NCBI RefSeq assembly: GCF_024662215.1
Contig: NZ_CP096115.1
Coordinates: 248,001-312,000 of the forward strand
Length of the DNA: 64,000 nt
Direction of reading: 5' to 3'
Source of the DNA: Methanoplanus endosymbiosus
Lineage (GTDB): Archaea; Halobacteriota; Methanomicrobia; Methanomicrobiales; Methanomicrobiaceae
A program made the position numbers and the translations under genes. The notes under the pieces were generated by a model. That model had not been told where the DNA came from. It made no database searches and was given only the letters and a program-made list of their open reading frames with translations. Below are positions 25,925-35,518 of this stretch, piece after piece. Each line of letters begins with the position of its first letter. The first letter of the stretch is position 1.

Positions 25925-27108
25925 TGAAAAAATATTTTTTTCTTTTTTTTTCCCTGCTTCTCATACTGACAATTCCTTCTTTTGCTGCTGCCGGAAATAA
26001 TGCAGTCAGTACTGATGAAATATACTTTGAAAAGCTCTGGGAGGTAAGAACTGTTCCCGGCACAGCGGAGATTTCCATATCCGGTGACGGTGAAACATTA
26101 GCAGGTGGAGGCACAGGCGGATTTTTCTGCTGCGATAATAAAGGCAGTATATTATGGACAAAAGAACTTGGACTATCAGATAATGCTGCTGTATCAGATG
26201 ATAGCAGAAAAATACTCTCCGGTGGTGTTTCACTCAATCTCTTTGACCATGACGGCAGTTCATTATTCAGGAAAAATTATGGCTATGTCATAAGATCCGT
26301 TGCAATTTCTCATGAAGGTAATCTTCTCTATTTTGCAACAGATAATCAGGATTTGAATATTTATAATACTACAGATGAAACAGAGGTCAGTTTTGATGCA
26401 GGATATGACCTTGATTCAGTTGCAGTATCAGAAGACGGAAACTATATTGCAGGAGGGTCATCAATTGGGGATCTGATATTTATGGATGAGGAGGGCAATA
26501 ACATCTGGACGAGAAAATCCCATTCAGGCAAACCTGTAATTGACCTTGATCTCTCTTCAAAGGGTGATTTTATTGTTTATACCGTTGATGACACACTAAA
26601 CGCCCTGTCACGTACCGGAAATATCCGCTGGAATAAACTAATTGCAGGTGCAAAAGGAGTCGCATTGTCTGCTGATGGCTCTTACACAGCTGTTGCACAT
26701 GATGGTCACGTATCTGTTTTTAACCGGAATGGTGATCTGCTTACAGATATTCCGGGTGTTAATGGCGTAAAGGACCTCTCATTCTCTGATGACGGCGAAT
26801 ATCTTGCATTCTGCACAGATGACACTTCCGGATTATTCCGGATGATAACCAAAGAGTCATCGGGCGTTACAGGCAGTGATTACAGTTCTGATAATACTGA
26901 AGGTCTGGATATATCAGAGAGTAGAGATTATTCAGAAATTCCTCCTGAAGGCGGCAATAAGGATAAACCTCTTTTTTCTGATGTCAGAAATACAGCCGGA
27001 GCAGAAAGAACTGAGAATCCGGAGCAGTCAGGAAATCCTGTTATCGCCCTGACAGGAATATTATTGTCACTGCTTATTGCCGGTTATATTTCCGGCAGAG
27101 ACTGGTAA
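25924..27108 (+). CDS. Membrane-anchored WD40-like beta-propeller protein, last gene of corrinoid cluster
   Basis: 394 residues. The signal peptide (FFLFFSLLLILTIPSFAAAG) is followed by about 300 residues of degenerate WD40/PQQ-like blades. They show a recurring pattern of the type ISGDGETLAGGG, VSEDGNYIAGGSS, LSADGSYTAVAHDG and FSDDGEYLAFCTDD. Then come an acidic spacer and a C-terminal hydrophobic helix ending SGRDW. The start codon overlaps the previous stop (TGATG), with AGGAG upstream, so it is translated with the toroid-BtuF protein. Function is unknown; as an anchored propeller it may scaffold the capture complex outside the cell. Two cysteines (FFCCDN) sit next to each other in the first blade. 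Confidence 0.8.
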   Translation: MKKYFFLFFSLLLILTIPSFAAAGNNAVSTDEIYFEKLWEVRTVPGTAEISISGDGETLAGGGTGGFFCCDNKGSILWTKELGLSDNAAVSDDSRKILSGGVSLNLFDHDGSSLFRKNYGYVIRSVAISHEGNLLYFATDNQDLNIYNTTDETEVSFDAGYDLDSVAVSEDGNYIAGGSSIGDLIFMDEEGNNIWTRKSHSGKPVIDLDLSSKGDFIVYTVDDTLNALSRTGNIRWNKLIAGAKGVALSADGSYTAVAHDGHVSVFNRNGDLLTDIPGVNGVKDLSFSDDGEYLAFCTDDTSGLFRMITKESSGVTGSDYSSDNTEGLDISESRDYSEIPPEGGNKDKPLFSDVRNTAGAERTENPEQSGNPVIALTGILLSLLIAGYISGRDW

Positions 27109-27196
27109 GTCTGTAATCGGCAGATCTATCTGTTTTTTGCCTGCAATTCACTAATCCGGCGGCTTAAATAATTTAAAAAAGGGTTTGGTTCTTTTT

Positions 27197-27835
27197 TCAG
27201 GCACTGTCATATACAAGGCACATGTAGCGTGAAGAGAATACTGCAACTGCCGGCATGAGTATGAACATTAACAGCCATCCGATTACAGGTATCATTTCAA
27301 GTATAGTATAAAAGACTACTACTGCAATCCAGAGGATAAATAACATCAGGAAATATTTAGCCCAGCCGATCTTTCCAATCTTTGCAAAAATTTCTGAGAA
27401 ATTAAATGCCTCTGTGAATTTACCTTCCCTTGCAAACCGGATTATACCTGCAATAGCTATAAGTTCAACTACTAATGCAAAAATCATCACTATTATCAGA
27501 CCTATGCCAAATGCACCTATAAGTGCAACAGGGCTTGTTATGTCTCCTGCACCAAGTGCCATAAATGATCCGCCAATGATTATAAATCCGACAATCATAA
27601 CCGGAATCATGTAAATTAATGAAATGATAAAATAGACAATTCCGTCAATAAACATTTTTACCCAGTTGTCTGCTTCAGGTGCAGGTTTTTCGCCCCTTAG
27701 AATCCTTAACTGGTATCCCATAATCAACGGAAAAATAATGGATGAAATAATAAGCAGAATCCACTTAGTCCATTTTCCCATCAGCCCTTCCTTTGTATAT
27801 TCAAAGGAATCGTTAAACATATTTCCAATATCCAT
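27197..27835 (-). CDS. DUF4013 family membrane protein
   Basis: 212 residues with about five or six hydrophobic segments. The N-terminus NMFNDSFEYTKEGLMGKWTKW, followed by long aliphatic helices and a final SSRYMCLVYDSA, is typical of DUF4013 proteins, which are frequent in methanogens and have no known function. ATG 27835 is preceded by AAGGAGGT with a 7-base spacing, a near-perfect ribosome binding site, so the upstream open frame is not used. The gene converges on the corrinoid cluster; T-runs in both directions lie in the 88-base gap. Confidence 0.85.
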   Translation of the reverse strand: MDIGNMFNDSFEYTKEGLMGKWTKWILLIISSIIFPLIMGYQLRILRGEKPAPEADNWVKMFIDGIVYFIISLIYMIPVMIVGFIIIGGSFMALGAGDITSPVALIGAFGIGLIIVMIFALVVELIAIAGIIRFAREGKFTEAFNFSEIFAKIGKIGWAKYFLMLFILWIAVVVFYTILEMIPVIGWLLMFILMPAVAVFSSRYMCLVYDSA

Positions 27836-28029
27836 AGAAGATACCTCCTTAAAAGTAACAGTTCTAATTAAGTCCGGTTTGTATTTATAACCTCCCGGAG
27901 AATCTGAAAAATCATGTGAAATCTCTACTGAAAACAAATAGAAATGAAAATAATAAGCAGAAGATTAGAATAGATGTTATTTTGACTTTGATTTTTATTT
28001 TTTAAAAGATTTATATCTGGATGGAAAAC

Positions 28030-28482
28030 TTAATCGCCATTTACTTTATTCTTAATAGATATTCCATTTAAGTCACATGCTCCTTCACAGGGTTCTTCAC
28101 CCGAATCAATAACCCTGTACGCATCAGCAAGAACAGATGCCTGTGCAAGAGAACCCGCAATAAGGACAACCTCAAGAATTTCGTCCTTTGTTGCACCTTT
28201 TTTTAGTGCAGCCCTCATATGGTATTCAGTACAGTGTTTGCAGTTAAGTGCTGCACCGACTGCAAGAGATATTAATTCTACAAATTTTGGATCAATTGTG
28301 CTTGTATCGGCTATAGCCCCTTTGTAAAGCAGATGTGATAACAATACTTCGGGCCTCTTTGACATTCTCTGAAATATAAGGGGAACTTTTCCGGACTCTT
28401 TTTCAATCTCGTCCAGCCACCCTTCTGCAAATTCTTCCTTGCCAATATCTGCAATGTCCTTTAACAGCTTTTCAAATTCCAC
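28030..28482 (-). CDS. AhpD-like carboxymuconolactone decarboxylase-family protein
   Basis: About 150 residues of the AhpD/CMD helical family. CKHCTEYHMRAA carries the CxxC and downstream histidine of alkylhydroperoxidase-type members, which act in disulfide relay or peroxide removal. The C-terminus has two further cysteines (CEGACD). No ATG is available. GTG 28482 (MEFEKLL) is preceded by AGGTG nine bases upstream; GTG 28494 is an alternative that adds four residues. It lies 68 bases after mmp7, at the end of the MCR activation block, and could share its transcript. A redox role beside oxygen-sensitive proteins is plausible but unproven. Confidence 0.8.
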   Translation of the reverse strand: MEFEKLLKDIADIGKEEFAEGWLDEIEKESGKVPLIFQRMSKRPEVLLSHLLYKGAIADTSTIDPKFVELISLAVGAALNCKHCTEYHMRAALKKGATKDEILEVVLIAGSLAQASVLADAYRVIDSGEEPCEGACDLNGISIKNKVNGD

Positions 28483-28550
28483 AGCTAAAAACACCTGTCA
28501 TGGTTAAATTATATTGTATTATATTCAATAATTTTGGTTTGAAATTAATA

Positions 28551-29492
28551 TCAAATCATAATATTAGTTTCTGAAAAGGGTTTGATCTTTATCCATATGT
28601 AATTGCGCATACGGGAAGGAGTAATATCACAGATTTCACCAACAGTGATCCCATCTTCAATCTCAACTGCACCAAGTTCATCTGAATATTCTTTATATGA
28701 TATTTTAACTCTTAGTCCTGCTGTCTGCACAGTAATAGGGGTTGGGTGAGTTGAACCTTTTATAATGTGCATCTCCTCATCAATTATGGACATCAGTTTT
28801 GCCGGAGATACTGACAGTGTATCCTTTGCAATCTCTTCCCTTTTTTCATCGAGAACACCGGATATAACATCCACCAGTTCATCAAGATACTCAATCTCAC
28901 CCTCCTGTTTCTTCATCCTGTGTCCAATACGTCCAATATTGCCGACATATCCGTCAAGAGGCGGATCTGCAAGGGTAGCAAGTGACTCTGTATCCGGACC
29001 TCCGGTAAGAATAATCGGGACTGTTATGCCACGCCTCAGCGCCGGAAGTTTATGCCGGATACATGATTCAAAATTGCCGAGCATGAGAACAGCACAGTCA
29101 TGCTCATTGATAATGTCCCTCTCTTCAATATTGAGATTTGCAATCCTCTTTCCAAAACCTCTTGAAAGGCCGATCATATTGGTCTTGGCTCCGGCACTTC
29201 TCAGATATTCTGCCACATCACAGGATGTATGAGGGAGGTGATGAATCTCAAGGCTTGGCGAGATTACGGCAATCTCAGTACCCACAAGGGGTGACTCAAA
29301 GACCTCACTTCCAAAAGGCCTGCCTGTCTCTTTTATCAGATCAATGTCTTCTTTTGGCACAAGACACTGGAGCACCACATCCTGTGCAATCATATGCTTC
29401 TGGACAATATGGCCGCCAAGATCATCTATCAGGTCGAGTATAATGTCATGCTTATACACTCCGCCTTTGTATGTAATCGGAACAAATGTCAT
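28551..29492 (-). CDS. mmp7: Methanogenesis marker protein 7
   Basis: 313 residues, recognised by overall sequence and by its place in the atwA cluster. Mmp7 is found in methanogens and, as reported from structural work on the MCR activation complex, binds complex iron-sulfur clusters with Mmp17 and McrC while A2 hydrolyses ATP. Cysteines that could serve are C43, C91, C133, C144 and one near 293. The N-terminus VPITYKGGVYKHD and the C-terminal IKVSYKEYSDE/ITPSRMRNYIWI-like strands are typical. ATG 29492 lies 3 bases after the mmp17 stop. Role in this organism is by family inference. Confidence 0.9.
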   Translation of the reverse strand: MTFVPITYKGGVYKHDIILDLIDDLGGHIVQKHMIAQDVVLQCLVPKEDIDLIKETGRPFGSEVFESPLVGTEIAVISPSLEIHHLPHTSCDVAEYLRSAGAKTNMIGLSRGFGKRIANLNIEERDIINEHDCAVLMLGNFESCIRHKLPALRRGITVPIILTGGPDTESLATLADPPLDGYVGNIGRIGHRMKKQEGEIEYLDELVDVISGVLDEKREEIAKDTLSVSPAKLMSIIDEEMHIIKGSTHPTPITVQTAGLRVKISYKEYSDELGAVEIEDGITVGEICDITPSRMRNYIWIKIKPFSETNIMI

Positions 29493-29495
29493 AGT

Positions 29496-30071
29496 TCATC
29501 CCTCCAGTTTATCAAATGCTTCTGAAATTTCCTTTTCAGCAACATCATCGGTGAGAATATTTTCACTTGCAATGTAGTAAAAACGGCTGCCTTTTGTGCA
29601 CTCCCTTCTCACTTTGAAACCCTCAGGGGCTATCCACTGCATAGCATATATAATGTCCTTATACACCCCTGTTCCGGCATCAAAGACAGCAAGATTTTTA
29701 ATCTCTTCAACTCCGGCAATACTGGCATCAATGGTAATTGTGAATCTGTCCGGCTGTATTACATTCTCCCTGCCATAGAGATCCCAGAGCTTTTCCAGGA
29801 GAAATGAGAGGTAAGTTTCATCACCGATCTCTATTGTGATTTTGCCTTCATCATTTAATATTCCGGTAAAATCACCGGCACGCACTTTTCCGGGCATTTT
29901 CCTGATCTCTCCGGAAGCAATGAATAACGGAAATTCCGGGTCAATTTTGATGTAAAATCTGCTGATGATCTGCAGTAGATTGAGATCCATTAAAATATCT
30001 CCGGCTATCTCTTCATAAGCCTTCCTGCCCTTCTCCTCAACACATTCAACCTGGAAATAATCAAGAGCCAT
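29496..30071 (-). CDS. mmp17: Methanogenesis marker protein 17
   Basis: 191 residues. It matches Mmp17, a methanogen-specific protein that forms part of the MCR activation complex with A2, Mmp3, Mmp7 and McrC. Landmarks are YFQVECVEEKG with C10 near the N-terminus and RRECTKGSRFYYIASENILTDD with C158 near the C-terminus. The middle contains QPDRFTITID, a strand of the ferredoxin-like fold expected for the family. It lies 4 bases after mmp15 and 3 bases before mmp7, so translation is probably coupled. Confidence 0.9.
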   Translation of the reverse strand: MALDYFQVECVEEKGRKAYEEIAGDILMDLNLLQIISRFYIKIDPEFPLFIASGEIRKMPGKVRAGDFTGILNDEGKITIEIGDETYLSFLLEKLWDLYGRENVIQPDRFTITIDASIAGVEEIKNLAVFDAGTGVYKDIIYAMQWIAPEGFKVRRECTKGSRFYYIASENILTDDVAEKEISEAFDKLEG

Positions 30072-30075
30072 TGTT

Positions 30076-31323
30076 TCATCTGTCCTTATTATCTATGAAT
30101 CCGGATGCGAGAAGTGCAGATCCGACTGAACCGATATACTGCGAATGGTGCGGAACAATAATATCTGTCTGAAGAAGTTTACCCATCTCATTTACAAGAC
30201 CCTGGATAAGTGACGTTCCTCCGACCATTATCACCGGCTCTTTGATCTCCACTTCCTGAAGCTGCTGTTCAAAGACCTGCTCGGCAACACTTCTGCATGC
30301 AGCTGCTGCCACGTCCTGCTTGGTGTGCCCTTCAGCAAGTGCATTTACAAGACTCTGTGTTCCAAAGACAATACAGTAGCTGTTCATCGGAACCACAGAC
30401 GAATCTCCGCCCATTGCAAGAGGGCCGAGTTCAGTGATGTCAATACCAAGCCTCTTTGCAGTCATCTCAAGGAACCGCCCGGAAGCACCTGCACATATGC
30501 CGCCCATTGTAAAAGTACCCGGAATTCCGTCCTGGACAGATATTGCCTTATTATCCATTCCGCCAATATCAATGACGGTTGCCTCACCCTTCTGCCGGTC
30601 AGCAAGATATACAGCACCTTTTGAGTTTACAGTGAGTTCTTCCTGTATCAGATCGGCCTTAAGCTGATTGCCTATAAGGTACCTGCCATATCCTGTTGTG
30701 CCGACTGCATCGATCTCAGAGAGCTTTATTCCTGCCTCTTCAAGGGCACTCTCCATAACGGATTTTGCACTGCCCAGCACTTCAGTGGTGGGTGTCCATC
30801 CGGTGCCGACAATCTCATTATCCTTCATTACAACAGCTTTTGTAGTTGAAGAACCGGAATCAATGCCGAGGGTTATTCCTTCCTGAACTTCCCTCGCCAA
30901 AAGTGCCCTTCTTCGTGCAATTGTAGTTAAGGCTTCCATTCTTGTCAGAAGTGTTCCGGAAGTAGTCCTTTCAGTGAATGAATAGCTCACCACCGGGAGA
31001 TCAGAGTTGTTGTGGATATACCTTCTCAGCTCATTTCTGACGATTGCAGCTTCTGAGCATCTGAAGCATGTGGCAATAAATACCGCATCTGCCTCTACAG
31101 AACCTTCAACGAGGGCCTTTGCCCTTGCAATTGCAAGTTTTAAGTCACCGGACTTTGCTTCAAGGCCAAATTCCTGATATGCCTCTGTTATGTCTTTTAG
31201 TGTGACATCCGGAAAGAACATCTCGGCATTGACCATCTCTGCTGCGTCATAGATCTCCTTCTGCACTCCGCTGTGTTCAGGGCCGCATGACAACTGTGCC
31301 ACTCTGACAGGTTGATCATTCAC
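30076..31323 (-). CDS. mmp15: Methanogenesis marker protein 15 (BadF/HgdC-type ATPase)
   Basis: 415 residues. The ASKHA ATPase fold of the 2-hydroxyacyl-CoA dehydratase activators is visible: [15 protein letters not shown] (about 152-166), [23 protein letters not shown], and [13 protein letters not shown] with the cysteine that in activators binds a bridging [4Fe-4S] cluster. C13, C86 and C89 (CFRCSEAA) form an N-terminal extension. Such proteins drive low-potential electron transfer with ATP, so a role in MCR cofactor assembly or reduction is plausible; it is not an established member of the purified activation complex. It starts directly after the mmp5 stop without a gap. Confidence 0.9.
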   Translation of the reverse strand: MNDQPVRVAQLSCGPEHSGVQKEIYDAAEMVNAEMFFPDVTLKDITEAYQEFGLEAKSGDLKLAIARAKALVEGSVEADAVFIATCFRCSEAAIVRNELRRYIHNNSDLPVVSYSFTERTTSGTLLTRMEALTTIARRRALLAREVQEGITLGIDSGSSTTKAVVMKDNEIVGTGWTPTTEVLGSAKSVMESALEEAGIKLSEIDAVGTTGYGRYLIGNQLKADLIQEELTVNSKGAVYLADRQKGEATVIDIGGMDNKAISVQDGIPGTFTMGGICAGASGRFLEMTAKRLGIDITELGPLAMGGDSSVVPMNSYCIVFGTQSLVNALAEGHTKQDVAAAACRSVAEQVFEQQLQEVEIKEPVIMVGGTSLIQGLVNEMGKLLQTDIIVPHHSQYIGSVGSALLASGFIDNKDR

Positions 31324-31812
31324 TTATTCTTCACCTCCGGAATTATCCATACTTTCTGATTCATCTTCTGGCATATTAAGACTGTCAAGAAAGCCCTTAA
31401 TGTTTGTAACAAACTGTATTCCTTCCTCTTCATCTGATGGATAATTCAGATCAAGCACAGGAATGTCTTCCCTGGTTCGTACAAGATACTTTACCAGCTC
31501 GTTTGTTCTGGAACAGCCCATGCAGCCAAATGAGAGATCTGCGTCATTGATGATTATCGCTGCCTCTGCTTCATCAATCATCGGGCCAAACAGTGCCATT
31601 CTTCCCCTTACTCCGGCAGGCACTTCCACCGCTGCATATTTAAGACCTTTTTTAGGGTCTTCCGGAGTCATCTGCATAGGGGGTGAGTCAAGTCCGGGTG
31701 TCTGTATCTTCTCCCGTACGGCAACTGCGGCCCCTAAGGGCTGATGTCCGAATCTCTCGACCATATCGGATAATATGAGGCTTGTTGATGGATATATGAA
31801 AACTTTTGCCAT
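31324..31812 (-). CDS. mmp5: Methanogenesis marker protein 5
   Basis: 162 residues. Identified as Mmp5 by KVFIYPSTSLILSDMVERFGH at the N-terminus, the cysteine pair CMGCSRTNELVKYLV and the position between mmp6 and mmp15. The C-terminal 20 residues are acidic and probably disordered. The family is confined to methanogens and its biochemical role is not known. CxGC together with the neighbouring ATPase Mmp15 suggests a redox or iron-sulfur task. ATG 31812 is 2 bases after the mmp6 stop. Confidence 0.88.
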   Translation of the reverse strand: MAKVFIYPSTSLILSDMVERFGHQPLGAAVAVREKIQTPGLDSPPMQMTPEDPKKGLKYAAVEVPAGVRGRMALFGPMIDEAEAAIIINDADLSFGCMGCSRTNELVKYLVRTREDIPVLDLNYPSDEEEGIQFVTNIKGFLDSLNMPEDESESMDNSGGEE

Positions 31813-31814
31813 TG

Positions 31815-32285
31815 TCAGGATACCTCTGAGTTAATAATTTTTACAAGTTCTTCTGCCGGAAGCTTCTTCTTTTCAGTCAGGGTATTTTCCGGATTATAAT
31901 TATATTTATTATCTTCTGTACCGAGTTTTTCAAGACCTTTTGATATATATCTGACCAGTCCGATCTCAAATTCATGGCCATAATATCCAGGTCTTGCACC
32001 ACCCAGATTTGCCCTGCATCTCCTTGTGTCTCCCGGAGGATAACCCCTGTCCTTGACAAATATATGCGGTGGGTCAAGCTTCCTTAGTTCAGTTATGATC
32101 TCAGATACCTCACCTGGCATTCCGGTGATCTGAAGGCCAAAACATGTCTCCTTTATCATAACTCCCTCTGAGATCTCATATGCTGCTGTTACAAGCATCT
32201 GAGGAGTTACATCCGGAGATTCAACAAATACATATTTTGTTACCGTTCCCACAAATTCCGGGATATATTGTTTATCCGGAGGCAT
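31815..32285 (-). CDS. mmp6: Methanogenesis marker protein 6
   Basis: 156 residues. Recognised as Mmp6 by TKYVFVESPDVTPQMLVTAAY, the strand HIFVKDRGYPPGDTRRCRANLGGARPG (landmark, about residues 75-101) and GHEFEIGLVRYISKGLE. Start ATG 32285 lies 14 bases inside the end of mmp3, so the two are translationally coupled. The family occurs in methanogens only and has no assigned reaction. The conserved RRCRANLGG with a cysteine could bind metal or substrate. Confidence 0.88.
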   Translation of the reverse strand: MPPDKQYIPEFVGTVTKYVFVESPDVTPQMLVTAAYEISEGVMIKETCFGLQITGMPGEVSEIITELRKLDPPHIFVKDRGYPPGDTRRCRANLGGARPGYYGHEFEIGLVRYISKGLEKLGTEDNKYNYNPENTLTEKKKLPAEELVKIINSEVS

Positions 32286-33828
32286 CTGATTTAACCTCCA
32301 TGATATAAATCAGGCCGCCCTCTTCGATAAATTTTAATTTATCAGTGTCAATCAGGCGGCCTATAATATTTGTGGCATTGAACGGCTCTGATGTCGGCCC
32401 GAAATCACTGTTTGGTGCGGTTCTTACTCCGACAAGACCACTGTTCTTCCTTGAGTCGTTTGTCATGGCGATGCTGTAAGCCGGAACTTCACCTGATGGG
32501 TTGTTCTCAATGTTTATCTTTGTGGTTTTCGGTATCTTTGGACTGAAGAGATATACATCCTCAAAGTTGAGTACCACAGGCAGTTTTCCAATGCTGTACC
32601 ACTTCAGGCCGGTCACTTCACGGAAAGTTTCACAGGTTTTTGGTGCTTTGTCATCCCATAGTTCGATCTTAAGAACTGATGATAAAGGAACGGTTTTAAC
32701 TTCCACTCTCTTTTCCTTTAACATTTCAAGTGTTGTAGCCGGGTTCTGCCCGGTTACAACCCTCTTCTCCTCTTCAGAATCGGTACTAAAAGAGATGCCG
32801 TACTTCAATGCAGTATCTTTTGCTTCTGTAAGGCTCATTCCGCGAAGATCGATCTGGTCAGGGATTATCTGTACTGAAAATTTTTCATCCCCGCCGGCAA
32901 GTCTGGCAATCTCAATGCCATGCTCAACTTCCCCGACATGGGTGTGTGACGGACTGCTTGCAACACTTTTCCTGTAAATATAAATGCTGCCTTTCTGTTT
33001 TCCGGATGTCCTGACAGTTACAGATCCTTCAAGCCTTGGTTTCTTAAGTTCAAACGGGACGATGCTCTTCTTCATCGTCTCATCTCTGATGAATGTTCCT
33101 GCCCCAAGATTATTTGCAAATCTGCCACCCGAATAGGTGAGAAGAAGATGTTCAACGCTTTTTGCTGATGTTATGTCAATCTCATCTTCTGAATATCCCG
33201 ATGCACGGATAACTATCCGGGTAACTATCTCCATCCCGTCTTCTAATTTCAGATCCATATCTGATGTGGTAAAAGAGGACGATCTGTCAACTCTGCTTAT
33301 TATCCTTTCAGCATTGAGAATTCTGTCTTTAACAGTCAGTTTTTCAACAATTGCCTTTCCGCTCACAACTTTACCGATTACTCCGCCGGAGGTCTCTGAA
33401 CCGTGGTCTGCGAAGTGAGGAATTTTAGAGAATATAAGAAAAGACTTTTTAGGATCATATCCGGCACATCCCAGTATTACATCATTATGCGCATATCTGT
33501 GATGCTTTTTATCCGGAATTATTCCGGATGTAAAATTTCCGGCTGACACACCATACCTGTCTGACCATCTGACAGGATGATTCTCACCCGAATCTGAAAA
33601 AAGATTTATGAATCCGGCATCCCCTATGAATTTTTCAGCTTTTTCGTTTAGCTCAACTACTATCTCTCCGGCAGTAGTAAATAGCCTGGCGCTTGCTGTC
33701 TCACTCTCATGAATGCCTGCTGATTTAATTACGGCTACAGAAAATTCCTCCCTGAAATCAGGAAGCAAATCCCTGAGCCTGTCTCCTTCTTTAACCTCTC
33801 TTATCTCACCGTCAAGGTGAATTATCAT
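32272..33828 (-). CDS. mmp3: Methanogenesis marker protein 3 (UPF0288)
   Basis: 518 residues. It starts with a ubiquitin/ThiS-like strand (MIIHLDGEIREVKEGDRLRD). Towards the C-terminus it has a cyclophilin-like part (IELWDDKAPKTCETFREVTG and DFGPTSEPFNATNIIG). Mmp3 is a component of the ATP-driven MCR activation complex. The combination of an N-terminal ubiquitin-like domain, a central part with SHTHVGEVEHGIEIA and a peptidyl-prolyl isomerase-like end is the standard family layout. The gene lies 12 bases after atwA and its end overlaps mmp6. Isomerase activity is not shown for the family. Confidence 0.9.
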   Translation of the reverse strand: MIIHLDGEIREVKEGDRLRDLLPDFREEFSVAVIKSAGIHESETASARLFTTAGEIVVELNEKAEKFIGDAGFINLFSDSGENHPVRWSDRYGVSAGNFTSGIIPDKKHHRYAHNDVILGCAGYDPKKSFLIFSKIPHFADHGSETSGGVIGKVVSGKAIVEKLTVKDRILNAERIISRVDRSSSFTTSDMDLKLEDGMEIVTRIVIRASGYSEDEIDITSAKSVEHLLLTYSGGRFANNLGAGTFIRDETMKKSIVPFELKKPRLEGSVTVRTSGKQKGSIYIYRKSVASSPSHTHVGEVEHGIEIARLAGGDEKFSVQIIPDQIDLRGMSLTEAKDTALKYGISFSTDSEEEKRVVTGQNPATTLEMLKEKRVEVKTVPLSSVLKIELWDDKAPKTCETFREVTGLKWYSIGKLPVVLNFEDVYLFSPKIPKTTKINIENNPSGEVPAYSIAMTNDSRKNSGLVGVRTAPNSDFGPTSEPFNATNIIGRLIDTDKLKFIEEGGLIYIMEVKSDASG

Positions 33829-33840
33829 GTGATTTGCACC

Positions 33841-35451
33841 TCATTTTTCAGGCTGGGACATAATTTCACGTTCTTCATTGGTGAGATATTCAAGAACCTT
33901 CTCGGTCTCTCCGATTGTTACTATCTTACCATGCCTCATCAGCATTGCCCTGTCACATATATCTCTGACAAATTCCATGTCGTGTGAGACAACAATAAAG
34001 GTCTCGTCCATCTCTTCACGGGCATGCATGATTGAATGCTTGACATCTATCTTGGTAATCGGGTCCATTGTTCCGGTTGGCTCATCAAGAAGAATAATTC
34101 TTGGTTCGCGGATGAGCACCTGCGCAAGTGCAACACGGTGTTTCTCTCCTTCGCTTAACTGGCCCGGAAGGCGGCTTAGAATATCCCGGCTCTTATCTTC
34201 GGTAAATCCGGCCATTTTAAGGGTTATTATTGCCTTCCTCATGGCAAGTTCTTTTGGAAACTCAAGGCCGATTGAATCTGTGAGATTATCGAGGATATTT
34301 CTGTGAGGATAGAGATCATATTCCTGATGAAGGAGACCGATATAACATTTTGCACGCCCGCGGAACTCTATTCCGGGCTTTGTCATATCAATCCACTGAT
34401 CACCGATTCTGACATCCATGTCTCCGCCGGTAGGTTCAATAATACCTGATATTATTCTTGACAGGGTGGTTTTTCCTGCTCCGCTTGTTCCGATTATCCC
34501 AAATATCTCTCTTTCTCCAACCTCAAAAGAAACTCCGTCAACAGCTTTAATCATTCCCCTGTCAACAGTAATGTAACGCTTTGTAATGTCCTTTGCCTTA
34601 AGCAGTTCTTTTCCAATATCTGGTTTCTCAAAACTTTCATCATCGGTTGCATCTTTGAGAAATTCCCTGACAATCTCTTTGGAATCGCCAATTTTTTTGA
34701 TTTTGCCATCTTCAAGGAATATTGCACGTTTGCAGATGTCTTCAATGATCTCAGAGAAATGGGATGAGACTACCATACTCATGCCATTGCTGACAGATGC
34801 TTCATGCAGCATTTCATGAACAACATTTGCAGTTCTTGGATCAAGTGTGCCTGTTGGTTCATCTGCACATAGTAAGAGAGGCTCTTTAGCAAGCTGTCTT
34901 GCAAGAACCACACGCTGTTTTTCTCCGCCGGAGAGATCACGTGCAATGTGCATCATCCTGTGCGACAGTCTGACTTCATCAAGGAGATCTGCTGCTCTTG
35001 ATACCTGTTTTTCTGAAGGATAATTTACATCGCTCAATGCATGCATGACATTTTCTATTACTCTGTCATCGCCATACAGCGCAAATGATCTCTGAAACAT
35101 TATTGCACTGCGGCGCATTATCCTTCTTTTCATTCCGGCATTTTCTTCGGCCCAGAGGTCAAAGTCGCCTGATATTAATTCACTGCCACATTTAGGGCAT
35201 TTACTTCCGGATTTGCTCTGCAGGTCTATGTGTGGACAGCTGTCGCAGTATGATATATGGAAAATTACATTTCCTAAGGTTGGCGGTGTGTCAACACCCC
35301 TTATAAGGTGCATCAGTACGGTTTTTCCGGCTCCGCTTCTGCCGATTATTCCAACGATTTCCCCTTCTTCTATATCAAAGTTTATATTGTCCAGAACCCT
35401 ATGTCCATCAAAGTCCTTGCAAAGATTCTCAACCGTAACAAATGGTGCCAT
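33841..35451 (-). CDS. atwA: Methyl-coenzyme M reductase system, component A2 (double ABC ATPase)
   Basis: 536 residues, two ABC ATPase domains in one chain. Domain 1: Walker [14 protein letters not shown], signature [15 protein letters not shown], Walker [13 protein letters not shown]. Domain 2: [39 protein letters not shown]. Inside domain 1 two CxxC pairs (C69/C72 and C85/C88) form a zinc-ribbon-like insert. A2 uses ATP to help reduce the nickel of coenzyme F430 in MCR to Ni(I). It is the first gene of the block; ATG 35451 has GAGGAT nine bases upstream. A perfect 7-bp dyad lies 68-86 bases upstream. Confidence 0.95.
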   Translation of the reverse strand: MAPFVTVENLCKDFDGHRVLDNINFDIEEGEIVGIIGRSGAGKTVLMHLIRGVDTPPTLGNVIFHISYCDSCPHIDLQSKSGSKCPKCGSELISGDFDLWAEENAGMKRRIMRRSAIMFQRSFALYGDDRVIENVMHALSDVNYPSEKQVSRAADLLDEVRLSHRMMHIARDLSGGEKQRVVLARQLAKEPLLLCADEPTGTLDPRTANVVHEMLHEASVSNGMSMVVSSHFSEIIEDICKRAIFLEDGKIKKIGDSKEIVREFLKDATDDESFEKPDIGKELLKAKDITKRYITVDRGMIKAVDGVSFEVGEREIFGIIGTSGAGKTTLSRIISGIIEPTGGDMDVRIGDQWIDMTKPGIEFRGRAKCYIGLLHQEYDLYPHRNILDNLTDSIGLEFPKELAMRKAIITLKMAGFTEDKSRDILSRLPGQLSEGEKHRVALAQVLIREPRIILLDEPTGTMDPITKIDVKHSIMHAREEMDETFIVVSHDMEFVRDICDRAMLMRHGKIVTIGETEKVLEYLTNEEREIMSQPEK

Positions 35452-35518
35452 AAGATTAATCCTCTAATTAATAACTGTTTTATGATAATAATAATACTAT
35501 TCCTTTGGGATTGCCTGT

